A stretch of 64,000 nucleotides of DNA, taken from positions 186,001 to 250,000 of the forward strand of contig NZ_JAOWPT010000005.1 in NCBI RefSeq assembly GCF_025753855.1, given 5' to 3'. This DNA comes from Mesorhizobium sp. ZC-5. Its GTDB lineage: Bacteria; Pseudomonadota; Alphaproteobacteria; Rhizobiales; Rhizobiaceae. This document shows, one piece after another, positions 34,445 to 46,965 of this stretch; position 1 is the stretch's first letter, and each line of letters starts with the position of its first letter. Made by a program: the position numbers and the translations under genes. The notes under the pieces are model-generated. The model did no database searches. It was not told where the DNA came from and saw only the letters and a program-made list of their open reading frames with translations.

Positions 34445-34705
34445 ATGTATTTTTCGCGTACTGCCCCCTTGGCTCCGTTGCCTGTCGGAAAGAGCGGCGA
34501 GCGGGGCGTTGCGGATTTTAACCAGCACGCCGCTGAAGCCAGCGCGGAGCGTGCGCGCATCGTCGAATGGGCAGAAAGCATCCGTAATGCCGACACGGCC
34601 ATTGCCTGGCTGATCGCGCGGCCCGAGCGCCAGATGCCGCAGGTTTCCTATCCATCCGCTGTCGCGGCGTATCGTGAGATCAGCGAAGTGCTGAAGGCCT
34701 TGTAG
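34445..34705 (+). CDS. Small hypothetical protein
   Basis: An 86-residue protein, MYFSRTAPLAPLPVGKSGER then a helical part HAAEASAERARIVEWAESIR and a tail ending ISEVLKAL. The Ala/Glu/Arg-rich section suggests a helix pair. I do not recognise a family or function. ATG 34445 is used; a GTG one codon upstream is also available. No ribosome site is obvious. Downstream is 208 bases of non-coding DNA before ugpB with an AT-rich stretch (34800-34835) likely holding the ugp promoter. Confidence 0.4.
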   Translation: MYFSRTAPLAPLPVGKSGERGVADFNQHAAEASAERARIVEWAESIRNADTAIAWLIARPERQMPQVSYPSAVAAYREISEVLKAL

Positions 34706-34913
34706 GAGCGCCGCAGCAGGCATTAGCCGGCAAAAAGAACGGCGTTCAACCGTTCCGGCGCTTGCGCGAAATCTTCGCATCGGGTTCGCTCGGTTACGAT
34801 CAATTGCGATTTTTTTGTTGATTTGAAACAAAACCGTTGTCGGATTGTCACATACCGCCGATACTCCCGTCTGCGGAACTCACTATTTCGCCAACGAAAA
34901 ACGGGAGAAAACT

Positions 34914-36239
34914 ATGAAACATCAGGTAATTGCGGCCGGTTTTGCGGCCGGATTCGCACTTCTTTCGACCACTTCCGCATTCGCCGTTACCGAAATCGCA
35001 TGGTGGCACGCGATGGGCGGCGAACTCGGAACGAAGCTCGAGGAGATCGCCACCAAGTTCAATGAATCGCAAGCCGACTACAAGATCGTGCCAGTGTTCA
35101 AGGGAACCTACCCGGAAACGCTGACCGCGACGATCGCCGCGTTCCGAGCCAACCAGCAGCCGGCGATCGTGCAGGTATTCGAAGTCGGCACCGGCACCAT
35201 GATGGCGGCCAAGGGCGCCGTTTATCCGGTCTACAAGCTGATGGCCGACCAGGGCGAAGCCTTCGAGCCGAAGAGTTTCCTGCCGACCATCGTCGGCTAC
35301 TATTCGGATCCCGACGGAAACATCCTGTCCTTCCCGTTCAATTCGTCGACGCCGATCATGTATTACAACAAGGACGTCTTCAAAAAGGCGGGCCTCGATC
35401 CCGAGACGCCGCCGAAGACATGGACAGAATTCGAGACCGCGATCACAAAGATCAAGGAATCAGGCGCCGCCCCCTGCGGTCTGAGCACTGCCTGGGTGTC
35501 CTGGATCCACACGGAAAACCTCGCCGCCATCCATGACAAGCCGTATGGCACCAAGGGCAACGGCTTCGAGGGTCTAGATGCGGAATTCACCTTTAATGAC
35601 GAACTGCATGAGCGTCACTGGGGCAATCTGAAGAAGTGGTACGACGCCGGCCTCTACAAGTATGGCGGCCCGGTGGGCGGCAATGACGCGCCACCGCTCT
35701 TCTACAGCCAGGAATGCGCCATCTACATGAATTCGTCTGCTGCACGCGCCGCCGTCGTGAACAATGCCAAGGGTTTTGAAGTCGGTTTCGCTCCGCTGCC
35801 TTATTACGACGACATCATCCAGAACCCGCAGAACTCGATCATCGGCGGCGCCACGCTGTGGACGCTGAATGGCCGTCCTGATGAAGAGTACAAGGGTGTG
35901 GCGAAGTTCTTCGCCTACCTCTCCAAGCCGGAAGTGCAGGCCGATTGGCATCAGTTCACCGGTTATCTGCCGATCACCAATGCCGCCTATGATCTCGGCA
36001 AGAGCCAAGGCTACTACGAGAAGACGCCCGGCTCGGACGTTGCCATCAAGCAGATGACCCGCACCGAACCAACCGCCAACTCGAAAGGCCTTCGCTTCGG
36101 CAATCTTACCCAGGCACGTGACGTACTCGACAAGGAGTTCGAAGCGATGCTGGCAGGCAACAAGACCGCCAAGGAAGCGCTTGATGCCGCGGTAGCCGGC
36201 GGCAACAAGATCCTGCGCGAGTTCGAAAGCGCCAACTAG
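34914..36239 (+). CDS. ugpB: sn-Glycerol-3-phosphate ABC transporter substrate-binding protein
   Basis: A 441-residue periplasmic binding protein. A signal peptide (MKHQVIAAGFAAGFALLSTT, cut near AFA-VTE) leads into EIAWWHAMGGELGTKLEEIA; the motifs QPAIVQVFEVGTGTMMAAKG and LSFPFNSSTPIMYYNKDVFK identify UgpB of the family-1 extracellular solute-binding proteins. It captures glycerol-3-phosphate and glycerophosphodiesters as carbon and phosphate sources. Start ATG 34914 has GGGAG upstream. It is the first gene of a complete ugpBAEC set. A perfect 11-bp stem at 36255-36280 follows and probably protects the ugpB mRNA, which must be more abundant than the permease message. Confidence 0.93.
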   Translation: MKHQVIAAGFAAGFALLSTTSAFAVTEIAWWHAMGGELGTKLEEIATKFNESQADYKIVPVFKGTYPETLTATIAAFRANQQPAIVQVFEVGTGTMMAAKGAVYPVYKLMADQGEAFEPKSFLPTIVGYYSDPDGNILSFPFNSSTPIMYYNKDVFKKAGLDPETPPKTWTEFETAITKIKESGAAPCGLSTAWVSWIHTENLAAIHDKPYGTKGNGFEGLDAEFTFNDELHERHWGNLKKWYDAGLYKYGGPVGGNDAPPLFYSQECAIYMNSSAARAAVVNNAKGFEVGFAPLPYYDDIIQNPQNSIIGGATLWTLNGRPDEEYKGVAKFFAYLSKPEVQADWHQFTGYLPITNAAYDLGKSQGYYEKTPGSDVAIKQMTRTEPTANSKGLRFGNLTQARDVLDKEFEAMLAGNKTAKEALDAAVAGGNKILREFESAN

Positions 36240-36254
36240 CCGAAAATTGTCAAA

Positions 36255-36280
36255 GAGCCCGCGCCGCACGGCGCGGGCTC
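36255..36280 (+). other. Intercistronic hairpin between ugpB and ugpA
   Basis: GAGCCCGCGCC and GGCGCGGGCTC form a perfect 11-bp stem with a GCAC loop, 16 bases after ugpB. No T run follows (GGACCT), so it is better read as a processing or 3'-end protecting structure than a terminator. Confidence 0.7.
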
Positions 36281-36311
36281 GGACCTATTCCGTTGGGGGC
36301 GCGCGTCCGGC

Positions 36312-37196
36312 ATGCAGGCCAAACGAACCATCTTTCCGAACAAGTTCTTACCGTATCTGTTGCTTGCTCCGCAGCTTCTGATCACGATCGTCTTTTTCTT
36401 GTGGCCGGCTGGTCAGGCGCTGTGGACATCGTTCCTTCGTGAGGACGCTTTCGGCTTCAAGTCCACCTTCGTCTGGTTCGAGAACTACATTCAGCTTTTC
36501 GAGGACCCGGCCTATCTGAATTCGGTTTGGATCACCGCCGTTTTTGCACTGGCTGTCACGCTGCTTTCGATGAGCGTGTCGCTGCTTATGGCGGTGAGCG
36601 TCAACAGCCTGATCCGTTCCGGCAAGGCCTACACGACCTTGCTCGTCTGGCCTTACGCAGTCGCGCCTGCGGTCGCGGGCATATTGTGGTGGTTCATGTT
36701 CAACCCCTCGATCGGCATTCTGCCCTATATGCTGGCCGGGTTTGGCATCAACTGGAATCACCGCGTCGACAGCACGGACGCGCTCATCCTCGTGGTGCTG
36801 GCGGCGGCCTGGAAACAGATATCCTACAACTTTCTGTTCTTCCTCGCCGGTCTGCAGTCGATCCCCCACTCTCTGATCGAGGCCGCGGCAATTGACGGGG
36901 CAGGGCCGTTCAAGCGGTTCCGCACGATCGTCTTCCCGCTTTTGTCGCCGACGACTTTCTTTCTCCTGGTCGTCAATATCGTCTATGCGATGTTCGATAC
37001 GTTCGCCATCATCCATGCGACAACCGAAGGCGGGCCGTCGGGCTCGACGACGATCTTGGTCTACAAAGTATATGCCGACGGCCAACTGGGCCTCAACCTC
37101 GGCTCCTCCGCAGCCCAGTCGGTCGTGCTTATGGCGATCGTCGTTGTTCTCACCGTCATCCAGTTCCGCTGGATCGAACGGCGCGTTCAATATTGA
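36312..37196 (+). CDS. ugpA: Glycerol-3-phosphate ABC transporter permease UgpA
   Basis: A 294-residue inner-membrane permease with six hydrophobic segments, beginning [20 protein letters not shown] at residue 12. The cytoplasmic EAA loop that docks to the ATPase is [20 protein letters not shown]. The N-terminal PYLLLAPQ and the sequence overall match UgpA of sn-glycerol-3-phosphate importers. It forms the channel with UgpE. It is 72 bases after ugpB, beyond the hairpin, and 8 bases before ugpE. Length is normal. Confidence 0.93.
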   Translation: MQAKRTIFPNKFLPYLLLAPQLLITIVFFLWPAGQALWTSFLREDAFGFKSTFVWFENYIQLFEDPAYLNSVWITAVFALAVTLLSMSVSLLMAVSVNSLIRSGKAYTTLLVWPYAVAPAVAGILWWFMFNPSIGILPYMLAGFGINWNHRVDSTDALILVVLAAAWKQISYNFLFFLAGLQSIPHSLIEAAAIDGAGPFKRFRTIVFPLLSPTTFFLLVVNIVYAMFDTFAIIHATTEGGPSGSTTILVYKVYADGQLGLNLGSSAAQSVVLMAIVVVLTVIQFRWIERRVQY

Positions 37197-37204
37197 GGTC
37201 TACC

Positions 37205-38053
37205 ATGGTAGAGAACAGGCCTTTCCTCACTTTCCTGACGCACCTGACGCTGATTCTCGGCGTGTTGATCGTGGCGTTTCCGGTCTATGTCGCCTTCATA
37301 GCCTCGACACGCGGCGAAGCGGATTTCCTTTCCGGCGTGATGCCTCTGATGCCGGGGCCTCACACGCTCGAGAACTATTCGATCATGCTGGAGAGTGGCA
37401 TGACGTCGTATGGCGCGCCGCCGATCGCGCCAATGATGTTCAATTCGCTGGTCATGGCGCTGTCGATCGCGATCGGCAAGATCGCCATCTCGATCCTGTC
37501 GGCCTATGCGATCGTCTATTTCCGTTTCCCGTTCCGGATGCTTGCCTTCTGGGCGATCTTCGTCACGCTGATGCTGCCCGTCGAGGTGCGTATCTTCCCG
37601 ACCTTCGAGGTCGTGGCGAACCTAGGCATGCTGAATTCCTATGCCGGCCTGTCGATCCCGCTGATCGCCTCGGCGACCGCGACCTTCCTGTTCCGGCAAT
37701 TCTTCCTCACCGTTCCGGACGAACTGGTCGAGGCGGCACGGGTCGATGGCGCCGGGCCGCTCAAATTCTTTCGCGACATCCTGCTGCCGCTTAGCCGCAC
37801 CAATATCGCGGCGCTGTTCGTCATCCTCTTCATCTATGGCTGGAACCAGTATCTGTGGCCGCTGCTGATCACCACCGACACCCAATATTACACCATCGTC
37901 ATGGGCATTAAGCGCATGGCCGTTGTCGCCGACGCCGATCCGAAATGGAACCTCGTCATGGCGGCGGTGATTCTGGCCGCCCTGCCGCCGGTGCTGGTGA
38001 TCCTTTTCATGCAGCGCCTGTTCATCAAGGGCCTGGTCGAAACCGAGAAGTGA
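37205..38053 (+). CDS. ugpE: Glycerol-3-phosphate ABC transporter permease UgpE
   Basis: A 282-residue inner-membrane permease, partner of UgpA. Hydrophobic segments start at [20 protein letters not shown] (about 14-33) and continue to [19 protein letters not shown]; the EAA loop is [20 protein letters not shown]. The family insertion after the first helix ([19 protein letters not shown]) is typical of UgpE. ATG 37205 was chosen; a TTG overlapping the ugpA stop at 37193 is also open. ugpC follows 12 bases downstream. Confidence 0.93.
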   Translation: MVENRPFLTFLTHLTLILGVLIVAFPVYVAFIASTRGEADFLSGVMPLMPGPHTLENYSIMLESGMTSYGAPPIAPMMFNSLVMALSIAIGKIAISILSAYAIVYFRFPFRMLAFWAIFVTLMLPVEVRIFPTFEVVANLGMLNSYAGLSIPLIASATATFLFRQFFLTVPDELVEAARVDGAGPLKFFRDILLPLSRTNIAALFVILFIYGWNQYLWPLLITTDTQYYTIVMGIKRMAVVADADPKWNLVMAAVILAALPPVLVILFMQRLFIKGLVETEK

Positions 38054-38065
38054 GCTGACGAAGAC

Positions 38066-39124
38066 ATGGCGACTGTCGACCTGAAAGATGTGAAGAAAAC
38101 CTACGCCGGCAATGTCGTGGCGGTGAAGGGCGTGTCGATCGCCGTTCCCGACGGCCAGCTTTGTGTGCTGGTCGGGCCGTCCGGCTGCGGCAAGTCCACG
38201 CTTCTGCGCATGATCGCGGGGCTGGAAACGATTACCGATGGCACCGTTTCGATCGATGGCAAGGTGGTCAACACCATCGGTCCAGCCGAGCGCGACATTG
38301 CAATGGTCTTCCAGAACTACGCGCTCTATCCGCACATGAAGGTCTACGACAACATGGCGTACGGCCTGCGCAACCGCGGCATGGGCAAGGACGAGATCGA
38401 CAAGCGCGTCCGCGAAACGGCGAAGATACTGGAGCTCGGCGCATTGCTGGAGCGTCGCCCGCGCGAGCTTTCCGGTGGGCAGCGCCAGCGCGTCGCCATG
38501 GGCCGCGCCATCGTTCGCAGCCCGAAGGTTTTCCTGTTCGACGAACCGCTCAGCAATCTTGACGCTAAGCTGCGCGGCCAGATGCGGGTGGAGATCAAGA
38601 ATCTGCAACGCACCTTGGGAGTCACCTCTGTCTACGTCACCCACGATCAGCTCGAGGCGATGACGTTGGCCGACGTGCTGGTGGTGATGAATGGCGGCTT
38701 GGTCGAGCAGGTCGGCAATCCGCTCGACATCTACGAGAAGCCGGCTTCGACCTTTGTCGCCAGCTTTATCGGCGCTCCGCCTATGAACCTGTTGCCGCTC
38801 ACCGATAGCGCCAACGGCGCAACGTTGTCCGATGGGACGGCGGTGCCGCAAGCGCCGAAAGGGGCAGCAATTCTCGGGGTCCGCCCGGAAGATGCGGACG
38901 TTGCTGTCGGCGCGGCAGCGTCGGCTGGTGGCCTCTCGCTGCCGGCCACCGTCGAAGGGGTGGAACCCGTCGGCGCGGAGAGCTTTCTTTATTGCGCCGC
39001 CGGCGGTCAGAAGATCATCGTTCGCGTATCCGGCCGCTCGCCCGCCAATCCCGGCGATACGCTCAAGGTGGTGGCAAAGGCTGAGAAGCTGCATTGGTTC
39101 GACACGGCCGGCAAGCGGGTCTGA
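38066..39124 (+). CDS. ugpC: Glycerol-3-phosphate ABC transporter ATP-binding protein UgpC
   Basis: A 352-residue ATPase that powers UgpAE. Walker A is GPSGCGKST at about 37-45, the Q-loop NYALYPHM follows, the signature is [13 protein letters not shown] at about 135, and Walker B is [12 protein letters not shown]. The last 110 residues are the TOBE-type regulatory domain ([20 protein letters not shown], then GVRPED). UgpC is closely related to MalK, and the glycerol-3-phosphate assignment depends on the operon. No ugpQ phosphodiesterase gene follows; ompA-type lipoprotein comes after a 199-base gap. Confidence 0.93.
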   Translation: MATVDLKDVKKTYAGNVVAVKGVSIAVPDGQLCVLVGPSGCGKSTLLRMIAGLETITDGTVSIDGKVVNTIGPAERDIAMVFQNYALYPHMKVYDNMAYGLRNRGMGKDEIDKRVRETAKILELGALLERRPRELSGGQRQRVAMGRAIVRSPKVFLFDEPLSNLDAKLRGQMRVEIKNLQRTLGVTSVYVTHDQLEAMTLADVLVVMNGGLVEQVGNPLDIYEKPASTFVASFIGAPPMNLLPLTDSANGATLSDGTAVPQAPKGAAILGVRPEDADVAVGAAASAGGLSLPATVEGVEPVGAESFLYCAAGGQKIIVRVSGRSPANPGDTLKVVAKAEKLHWFDTAGKRV

Positions 39125-39323
39125 CTTGCCGTAGGAACAGCCCGCCTTCGCCAGATTGTCGGCGGCTTGGCAATTGTCCCGTCCTCGGATAAGGCTGCGG
39201 GCGTTCGGAAACCGTCGGCAGCGAAATGCCTCTCACCCGCATTTTGCCGCAATTCATGCTAAAAGCCGGCCTGCAAAACGCTTTGTTGCGCCGCCAGCCG
39301 GCGTCATTCTTGTGAGGGGAAAC

Positions 39324-39980
39324 ATGTCCAAAAAGATCGTCGCCGCTATTGTCGCCGGTACAATGCTCGCTGCCTGCACCACTGATCCGTATACGGGCCA
39401 GCAGAAGGTATCGAACACCGCTGGCGGCGCGGCACTCGGCGCGGGCCTTGGCGCGCTCGCCGGCCTCGCAGTCGGCGGCAGCAGCAATGCCCAGCGCAAC
39501 GCCGTGCTGATCGGCGCCGGCATCGGTGCGCTTACCGGCGGCGCCATCGGTGCCACCATGGACCGCAACGAGGCCGAACTGCGCGCCCAACTCCAGGGAA
39601 CCGGCGTCAGTGTCACCCGCACCGGCAATCAGATCATTCTCAACATGCCGTCGGACATCACCTTCGCCACCGACCAAGACGCGGTGAAGGCCGGCTTCTA
39701 CCCGACGCTGAATTCGGTCGCGCTGGTGCTGAAGAAGTTCAACCAGACTGTCGTCGACGTTTACGGCCATACCGATTCGACGGGCAGCGAGCAGCACAAT
39801 TTCGACCTGTCGCAGCGCCGCGCCGTTTCGGTCGCCAACTACCTGAGCGGACAGGGCGTCGACCCGCGCCGCTTCGCCGTCACCGGCTTCGGCGAGTCGC
39901 GGCCGATCGCCGACAATGCGACGACTGCCGGCCGTGCCCAGAACCGCCGCGTCGAGATTCAGCTTTCGCCGCTGACCTGA
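39324..39980 (+). CDS. OmpA-family peptidoglycan-associated lipoprotein
   Basis: A 218-residue outer-membrane lipoprotein. The signal ends in the lipobox L-A-A-C (Cys18), and the mature N-terminus contains a Gly-rich glycine-zipper region (GGAALGAGLGALAGLAVGG and GAGIGALTGGAIGAT), which may cross or associate with the membrane. The C-terminal half is an OmpA domain (VDVYGHTDSTGS with the peptidoglycan-binding Asp and NFDLSQRRAVSVANYL, GFGESRPIADNATTAGRAQN). It resembles YiaD/Omp-like lipoproteins that link the outer membrane to the cell wall. ATG 39324 has GAGGGGA upstream. It converges with psuG, 6 bases away. Confidence 0.92.
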   Translation: MSKKIVAAIVAGTMLAACTTDPYTGQQKVSNTAGGAALGAGLGALAGLAVGGSSNAQRNAVLIGAGIGALTGGAIGATMDRNEAELRAQLQGTGVSVTRTGNQIILNMPSDITFATDQDAVKAGFYPTLNSVALVLKKFNQTVVDVYGHTDSTGSEQHNFDLSQRRAVSVANYLSGQGVDPRRFAVTGFGESRPIADNATTAGRAQNRRVEIQLSPLT

Positions 39981-39986
39981 CCGGCG

Positions 39987-40913
39987 TCAGTCGCGCGCCA
40001 GGGCGGCGGCGATCTTCGCCGCCAGCCGGGCATTGTTCTCGACCAGCGCGATGTTGGTCTTCAGGCTGGTGCCGTCGGTGATTTCGAGCAGCTTGCCGAG
40101 CAGGAACGGCGTGACCTCCTTGCCGGAGATGCGTTCTTTCTCGCAGGCTTCCTGGGCCGCGGCGATATAGCCGGCCATCACCGAGGCCGGTATTTCGTCT
40201 TTCTCCCGCACCGGGTTGGCGACCAGCATGCCGCCGCCAAGCCCGAGTGCGGCGCGGGTCTGGAAAAAGCCGGCGATCGCCGCCGCATCATCCAGCCTCA
40301 GCGGCGCTTTGTAGGGTGAGGTTCGCGACCAGAAGGCGGGCATCACGTCGGAACCGTAGGCGACCACCGGCACGCCGCGCGTCTCCAGCACTTCCAGCGT
40401 CTTCTCGATGTCGAGGATAGCCTTGGCGCCGGCCGAAACGACGATCACCGGCGTGCGTGCCAGTTCGTCGAGGTCGGCCGAGATGTCGAAGCTTTTTTCG
40501 GCGCCTTTGTGCACTCCGCCGATGCCGCCGGTGGCGAATACCTTGATGCCGGCGATTGCCGCGGCGATCATTGTCGCGGCAACCGTGGTGCCACCAGTGC
40601 GTTTTTCCGCCACCGCAAAGCCGAGATCGGCGCGCGACAGTTTCATGGCGCCGCTGGTTTTCGCCAAAGCCTCACGCTCCTCATCCGACAGACCGATCTT
40701 CAGCCGGCCGTCCATCACCGCGATCGTGGCAGGTACCGCACCGCCGTCGCGAATGATCTTTTCCACATTTTTCGCCATCGCGGCATTGTTCGGGTAGGGC
40801 ATGCCGTGCGTGATGATGGTGCTTTCCAGTGCGACGACGGGCTTGCCGGCTGCGAGCGCTTCGGCGACCGGCGCGTGCACATCGGTAAAGGGGCGGGCGG
40901 TTTCGGGCGTCAT
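39987..40913 (-). CDS. psuG: Pseudouridine-5'-phosphate glycosidase
   Basis: A 308-residue cytoplasmic enzyme that splits the C-C bond of pseudouridine 5'-phosphate to uracil and ribose 5-phosphate. Family signatures are VALESTIITHGMPYPNN near the N-terminus, GAVPATIAVMDGRLKIGL, FATGGIGGVHKGAEKSFDIS (manganese/phosphate site) and PVVAYGSDVMPAFWSRTSPY. Length is normal. It is the second gene of a psuK-psuG pair on the minus strand (25-base gap), so pseudouridine is phosphorylated then cleaved. Confidence 0.95.
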   Translation of the reverse strand: MTPETARPFTDVHAPVAEALAAGKPVVALESTIITHGMPYPNNAAMAKNVEKIIRDGGAVPATIAVMDGRLKIGLSDEEREALAKTSGAMKLSRADLGFAVAEKRTGGTTVAATMIAAAIAGIKVFATGGIGGVHKGAEKSFDISADLDELARTPVIVVSAGAKAILDIEKTLEVLETRGVPVVAYGSDVMPAFWSRTSPYKAPLRLDDAAAIAGFFQTRAALGLGGGMLVANPVREKDEIPASVMAGYIAAAQEACEKERISGKEVTPFLLGKLLEITDGTSLKTNIALVENNARLAAKIAAALARD

Positions 40914-40938
40914 TTCGGTCTCCGGAAGGCCGCCGTGC

Positions 40939-41877
40939 TCATGCCATTTCTACGGCGTGCGGCACAAGGGCAAGGGCTGCGGCGAATTCCCGTGCGGAGA
41001 AATCCGCCACCGCCATGGGACTTTCCACGGTCAGCATCGCGGCTGCCAGCCCTTCACGCAGAGCGTCGCGCAGGCCATGGCCCTTTATCATCGCTGCTAT
41101 GGTCGCTCCGGCGAGTGCGTCTCCGGCTCCGGTGACGTCAGCGACCTTCCTCGCCGGCGGCGGCTGGATCGAGAAAGCTCCGTCAGCATCGAAGCCGATT
41201 ACCGCTTCTCTTCCCGCGGTGATGACGCCACTCGCCAAACCCTTGCCGCGCAGGTTGTCTATCGTCTCTGTGATGCCGGCGCCATCGATGCCGCAAAGGC
41301 TCGCCGCCTCGCGTTGGTTCATGAACAGCAAGGCGAGGTGTTTCAACATGCCCGCCATTCTTGTCACCTTGGCCGGAGAGATGGCGATAGCGAACATCAG
41401 TTTTCCGGACGCGACAACTCCAAGTTTTGCAAGTGCGGCCTCCGGCAGATTGGCATCGCACAGGATGGCGCGGGCGGCGGCAACCGCTTCACGCACCTTG
41501 GAACGGCCAAGCTGTTTGGCGAAGGCGAGCTCATAAAGACCCATGTCCGCCAGGCCCGCGATCAGTTCGCCGTCGCGGTCGAGCAGCGCGGTGTAGCTCG
41601 GCGTCGAGCGATCGAGGAAAACCACGGAGAGATCCTCGATTCCCGCATGGGCTATGGCGCGGGCGACATTGTCGCCAGCGGCGTCGCCGCCTCGCACCGA
41701 GAGCAGCGAAGCGGTGATGCCGCGCTTCACCGCATTACGCAGCGCGTTGAACACCACGCCGCCGACCTCCTCGGCCAGCACGCCCGGGTTGGAGGTGCCC
41801 GGCACATAGTTGCCTGAAACCTGCCCGCGCCGGTCGATATGGGCGCCGCCAACTGCCAGAAGGTGATTGGAATCCAT
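40939..41877 (-). CDS. psuK: Pseudouridine kinase (PfkB/ribokinase family)
   Basis: A 312-residue sugar-kinase-fold protein. The N-terminal LAVGGAHIDRRGQV and the C-terminal PfkB signature VTGAGDALAGATIAA (catalytic Asp in GAGD) are present. The PsuK role, making pseudouridine 5'-phosphate from ATP and pseudouridine, is taken from the PsuG gene directly downstream. I chose ATG 41877; GTG 41898 would add seven residues and neither has a clear ribosome site. The 293 bases between this gene and recA hold the recA promoter. Confidence 0.85.
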   Translation of the reverse strand: MDSNHLLAVGGAHIDRRGQVSGNYVPGTSNPGVLAEEVGGVVFNALRNAVKRGITASLLSVRGGDAAGDNVARAIAHAGIEDLSVVFLDRSTPSYTALLDRDGELIAGLADMGLYELAFAKQLGRSKVREAVAAARAILCDANLPEAALAKLGVVASGKLMFAIAISPAKVTRMAGMLKHLALLFMNQREAASLCGIDGAGITETIDNLRGKGLASGVITAGREAVIGFDADGAFSIQPPPARKVADVTGAGDALAGATIAAMIKGHGLRDALREGLAAAMLTVESPMAVADFSAREFAAALALVPHAVEMA

Positions 41878-42088
41878 GAAGGAAGAAGCCCGGTGCACTG
41901 AACCAGCCGGACCATATGTGTTGGCTTAGGCCCCGGCAATCGCCGCCGCCGATTCGGCACCGAACGTGTTTCTGGACATCTTGGAGCAGGGTAGAACCCC
42001 GAAGCGGATGATACATCCCGCTGCATCGGCATGATACAAAAAAAGAACAAAATTGGATTATCCAACGAAAACAGTTAGTTGTTGCCTC

Positions 42089-42117
42089 TTGCAAAATAAG
42101 AACAAAACAGGTACAAA
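42089..42117 (+). promoter_or_regulatory. recA promoter candidate
   Basis: TTGCAA (42089-42094), a 17-base spacer, TACAAA (42112-42117); a start would be near 42124, 47 bases before recA. The spacer overlaps the LexA-like box. Confidence 0.55.
42100..42114 (+). promoter_or_regulatory. LexA-type SOS box upstream of recA
   Basis: GAAC-N7-GTAC, one mismatch from the alphaproteobacterial consensus GAAC-N7-GAAC. It lies inside the promoter spacer, where LexA would block RNA polymerase. A weaker GAAC-N7-GATT is at 42045-42059. Confidence 0.6.
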
Positions 42118-42170
42118 ATTCCGGAGACACCGGATTGTCCGGACTATTGACGACCACGGGGTGATGTATC

Positions 42171-43253
<1,083 letters not shown>

Positions 43254-43276
43254 TCGATTTTCTTCTCAGGCAACGA

Positions 43277-43307
43277 CCGCCGGCTTTATGCCGGCGGTTT
43301 TGTTTTG
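43277..43307 (+). terminator. Rho-independent terminator of recA
   Basis: ACCGCCGGC and GCCGGCGGT with a TTTAT loop, followed by TTTGTTTT. It is 24 bases after the recA stop codon. Confidence 0.92.
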
Positions 43308-43440
43308 AGGGGTCCAGTTCCCGCTGACGATGGATGTTTGAGCTGCCCGGTGTTTCTGGACAGGGCAAGGTGCTGACGATAAAAGGCCATGTCCATTTTC
43401 CGCGCGGGGTTTACGGCGGAGTTTTCACAAAGGCAGAAGC

Positions 43441-46110
<2,670 letters not shown>

Positions 46111-46124
46111 CGGAAGACGCAACA

Positions 46125-46475
46125 ATGCGCACGCTTTGCGGGTTCGTTGTCCTGGCTCTTGCGGTGTCTGTCCTGCAGGCAGCCGGTGCCGACAATTCAG
46201 CGCTGAAAAAGGACATGCCTTATGTGCAAGCGCGGCTGACACTCCTTTCGGCCGGCTGGTCGCCATCGCCGCAGGAGCCTGCCCAGTCCGCCGAACAGCG
46301 TTGCGGTACGCGCGTCGAAATCTGCGGCGCCTACCCGGAGACGGAGGCCTGTTCCGGTACCGGTATGGGCTTTTGCGCGTTCCGCTTTCGCAATGCGCGG
46401 GGCAATATCCTCGCCATTACCACGACAGGCGAGGGGCTTGGCGACCTGACGGTCTACAGTTGGCGCAACGAGTAG
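46125..46475 (+). CDS. Small secreted protein of unknown function
   Basis: A 116-residue protein with a signal peptide (MRTLCGFVVLALAVSVLQAA, cleavage near GA-DNS). The mature part has four cysteines (QRCG, EICG, EACSG, GFCAF), which could make two disulfides, and ends YSWRNE. I do not recognise a domain. It starts 15 bases after alaS on the same strand and is probably co-transcribed at a low level, then converges with the next membrane-protein gene, 6 bases apart. Confidence 0.6.
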   Translation: MRTLCGFVVLALAVSVLQAAGADNSALKKDMPYVQARLTLLSAGWSPSPQEPAQSAEQRCGTRVEICGAYPETEACSGTGMGFCAFRFRNARGNILAITTTGEGLGDLTVYSWRNE

Positions 46476-46481
46476 ACGCGC

Positions 46482-46958
46482 CTATCGTGGAAAGCGGTCG
46501 CCGAAATAGAATGCAATCGCGATCGAGATCAGCGAGATGACGAAGCCGGCGATCGACAGGCCGAATGAAAGCCAGAAGGTATTCAGCCTGAGCTTCATGT
46601 AGGTGAAGCGCAGGGCTTCCATCTCGGGATTGCGGCCGCGCGTGCCGCCGCCGCCCGTCGGCGGGTCTTCCTTCAGGAAGGCCATGTAACCACCATTCAG
46701 CGCCCAATAGCGTCCAGAATTGGTCGGCGAGAGGTGATCCCGCGCCTCGTCCGGATAGAAGGCGAGCCGCACTGCGACCAGTCGGTTGCCGGCCTTTTTG
46801 TCGATGGAAAGCCGTTCCGGGTCCGGATCGGAAAAAAGCGCTACGCTGCCGTTCGCATAAGCCTCGAGCAGCAGTTCGTGAGCCCGCCGGTCGACGAGTT
46901 CCGCTTCCGGAACCTTCGTTTCGGAAGCGGCGGGCTGGTCTGTCTCGTCGTCCGTCAT
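46482..46958 (-). CDS. Tail-anchored membrane protein of unknown function
   Basis: A 158-residue protein with one hydrophobic segment near the C-terminus (FWLSFGLSIAGFVISLISIA, about residues 131-153) and a soluble N-terminal part containing RAHELLLEAYANGSVALFSD. The N-terminal region is acidic. I do not recognise it. It is 7 bases downstream of icd on the same strand, so it is probably part of the same transcript. It converges with the secreted-protein gene. Confidence 0.55.
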   Translation of the reverse strand: MTDDETDQPAASETKVPEAELVDRRAHELLLEAYANGSVALFSDPDPERLSIDKKAGNRLVAVRLAFYPDEARDHLSPTNSGRYWALNGGYMAFLKEDPPTGGGGTRGRNPEMEALRFTYMKLRLNTFWLSFGLSIAGFVISLISIAIAFYFGDRFPR

Positions 46959-46965
46959 GCCATCC

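Noticed and set aside
34840-34862. Possible Pho box before ugpB (two TTGTC-like elements).
   Set aside because: The two elements are 8 bases apart; a Pho box needs 11-base periodic repeats, and the sequence does not match CTGTCAT.
37622-39094. 490-codon minus-strand frame antisense to ugpE/ugpC.
   Set aside because: It overlaps two well-supported ABC genes and has no family signature.
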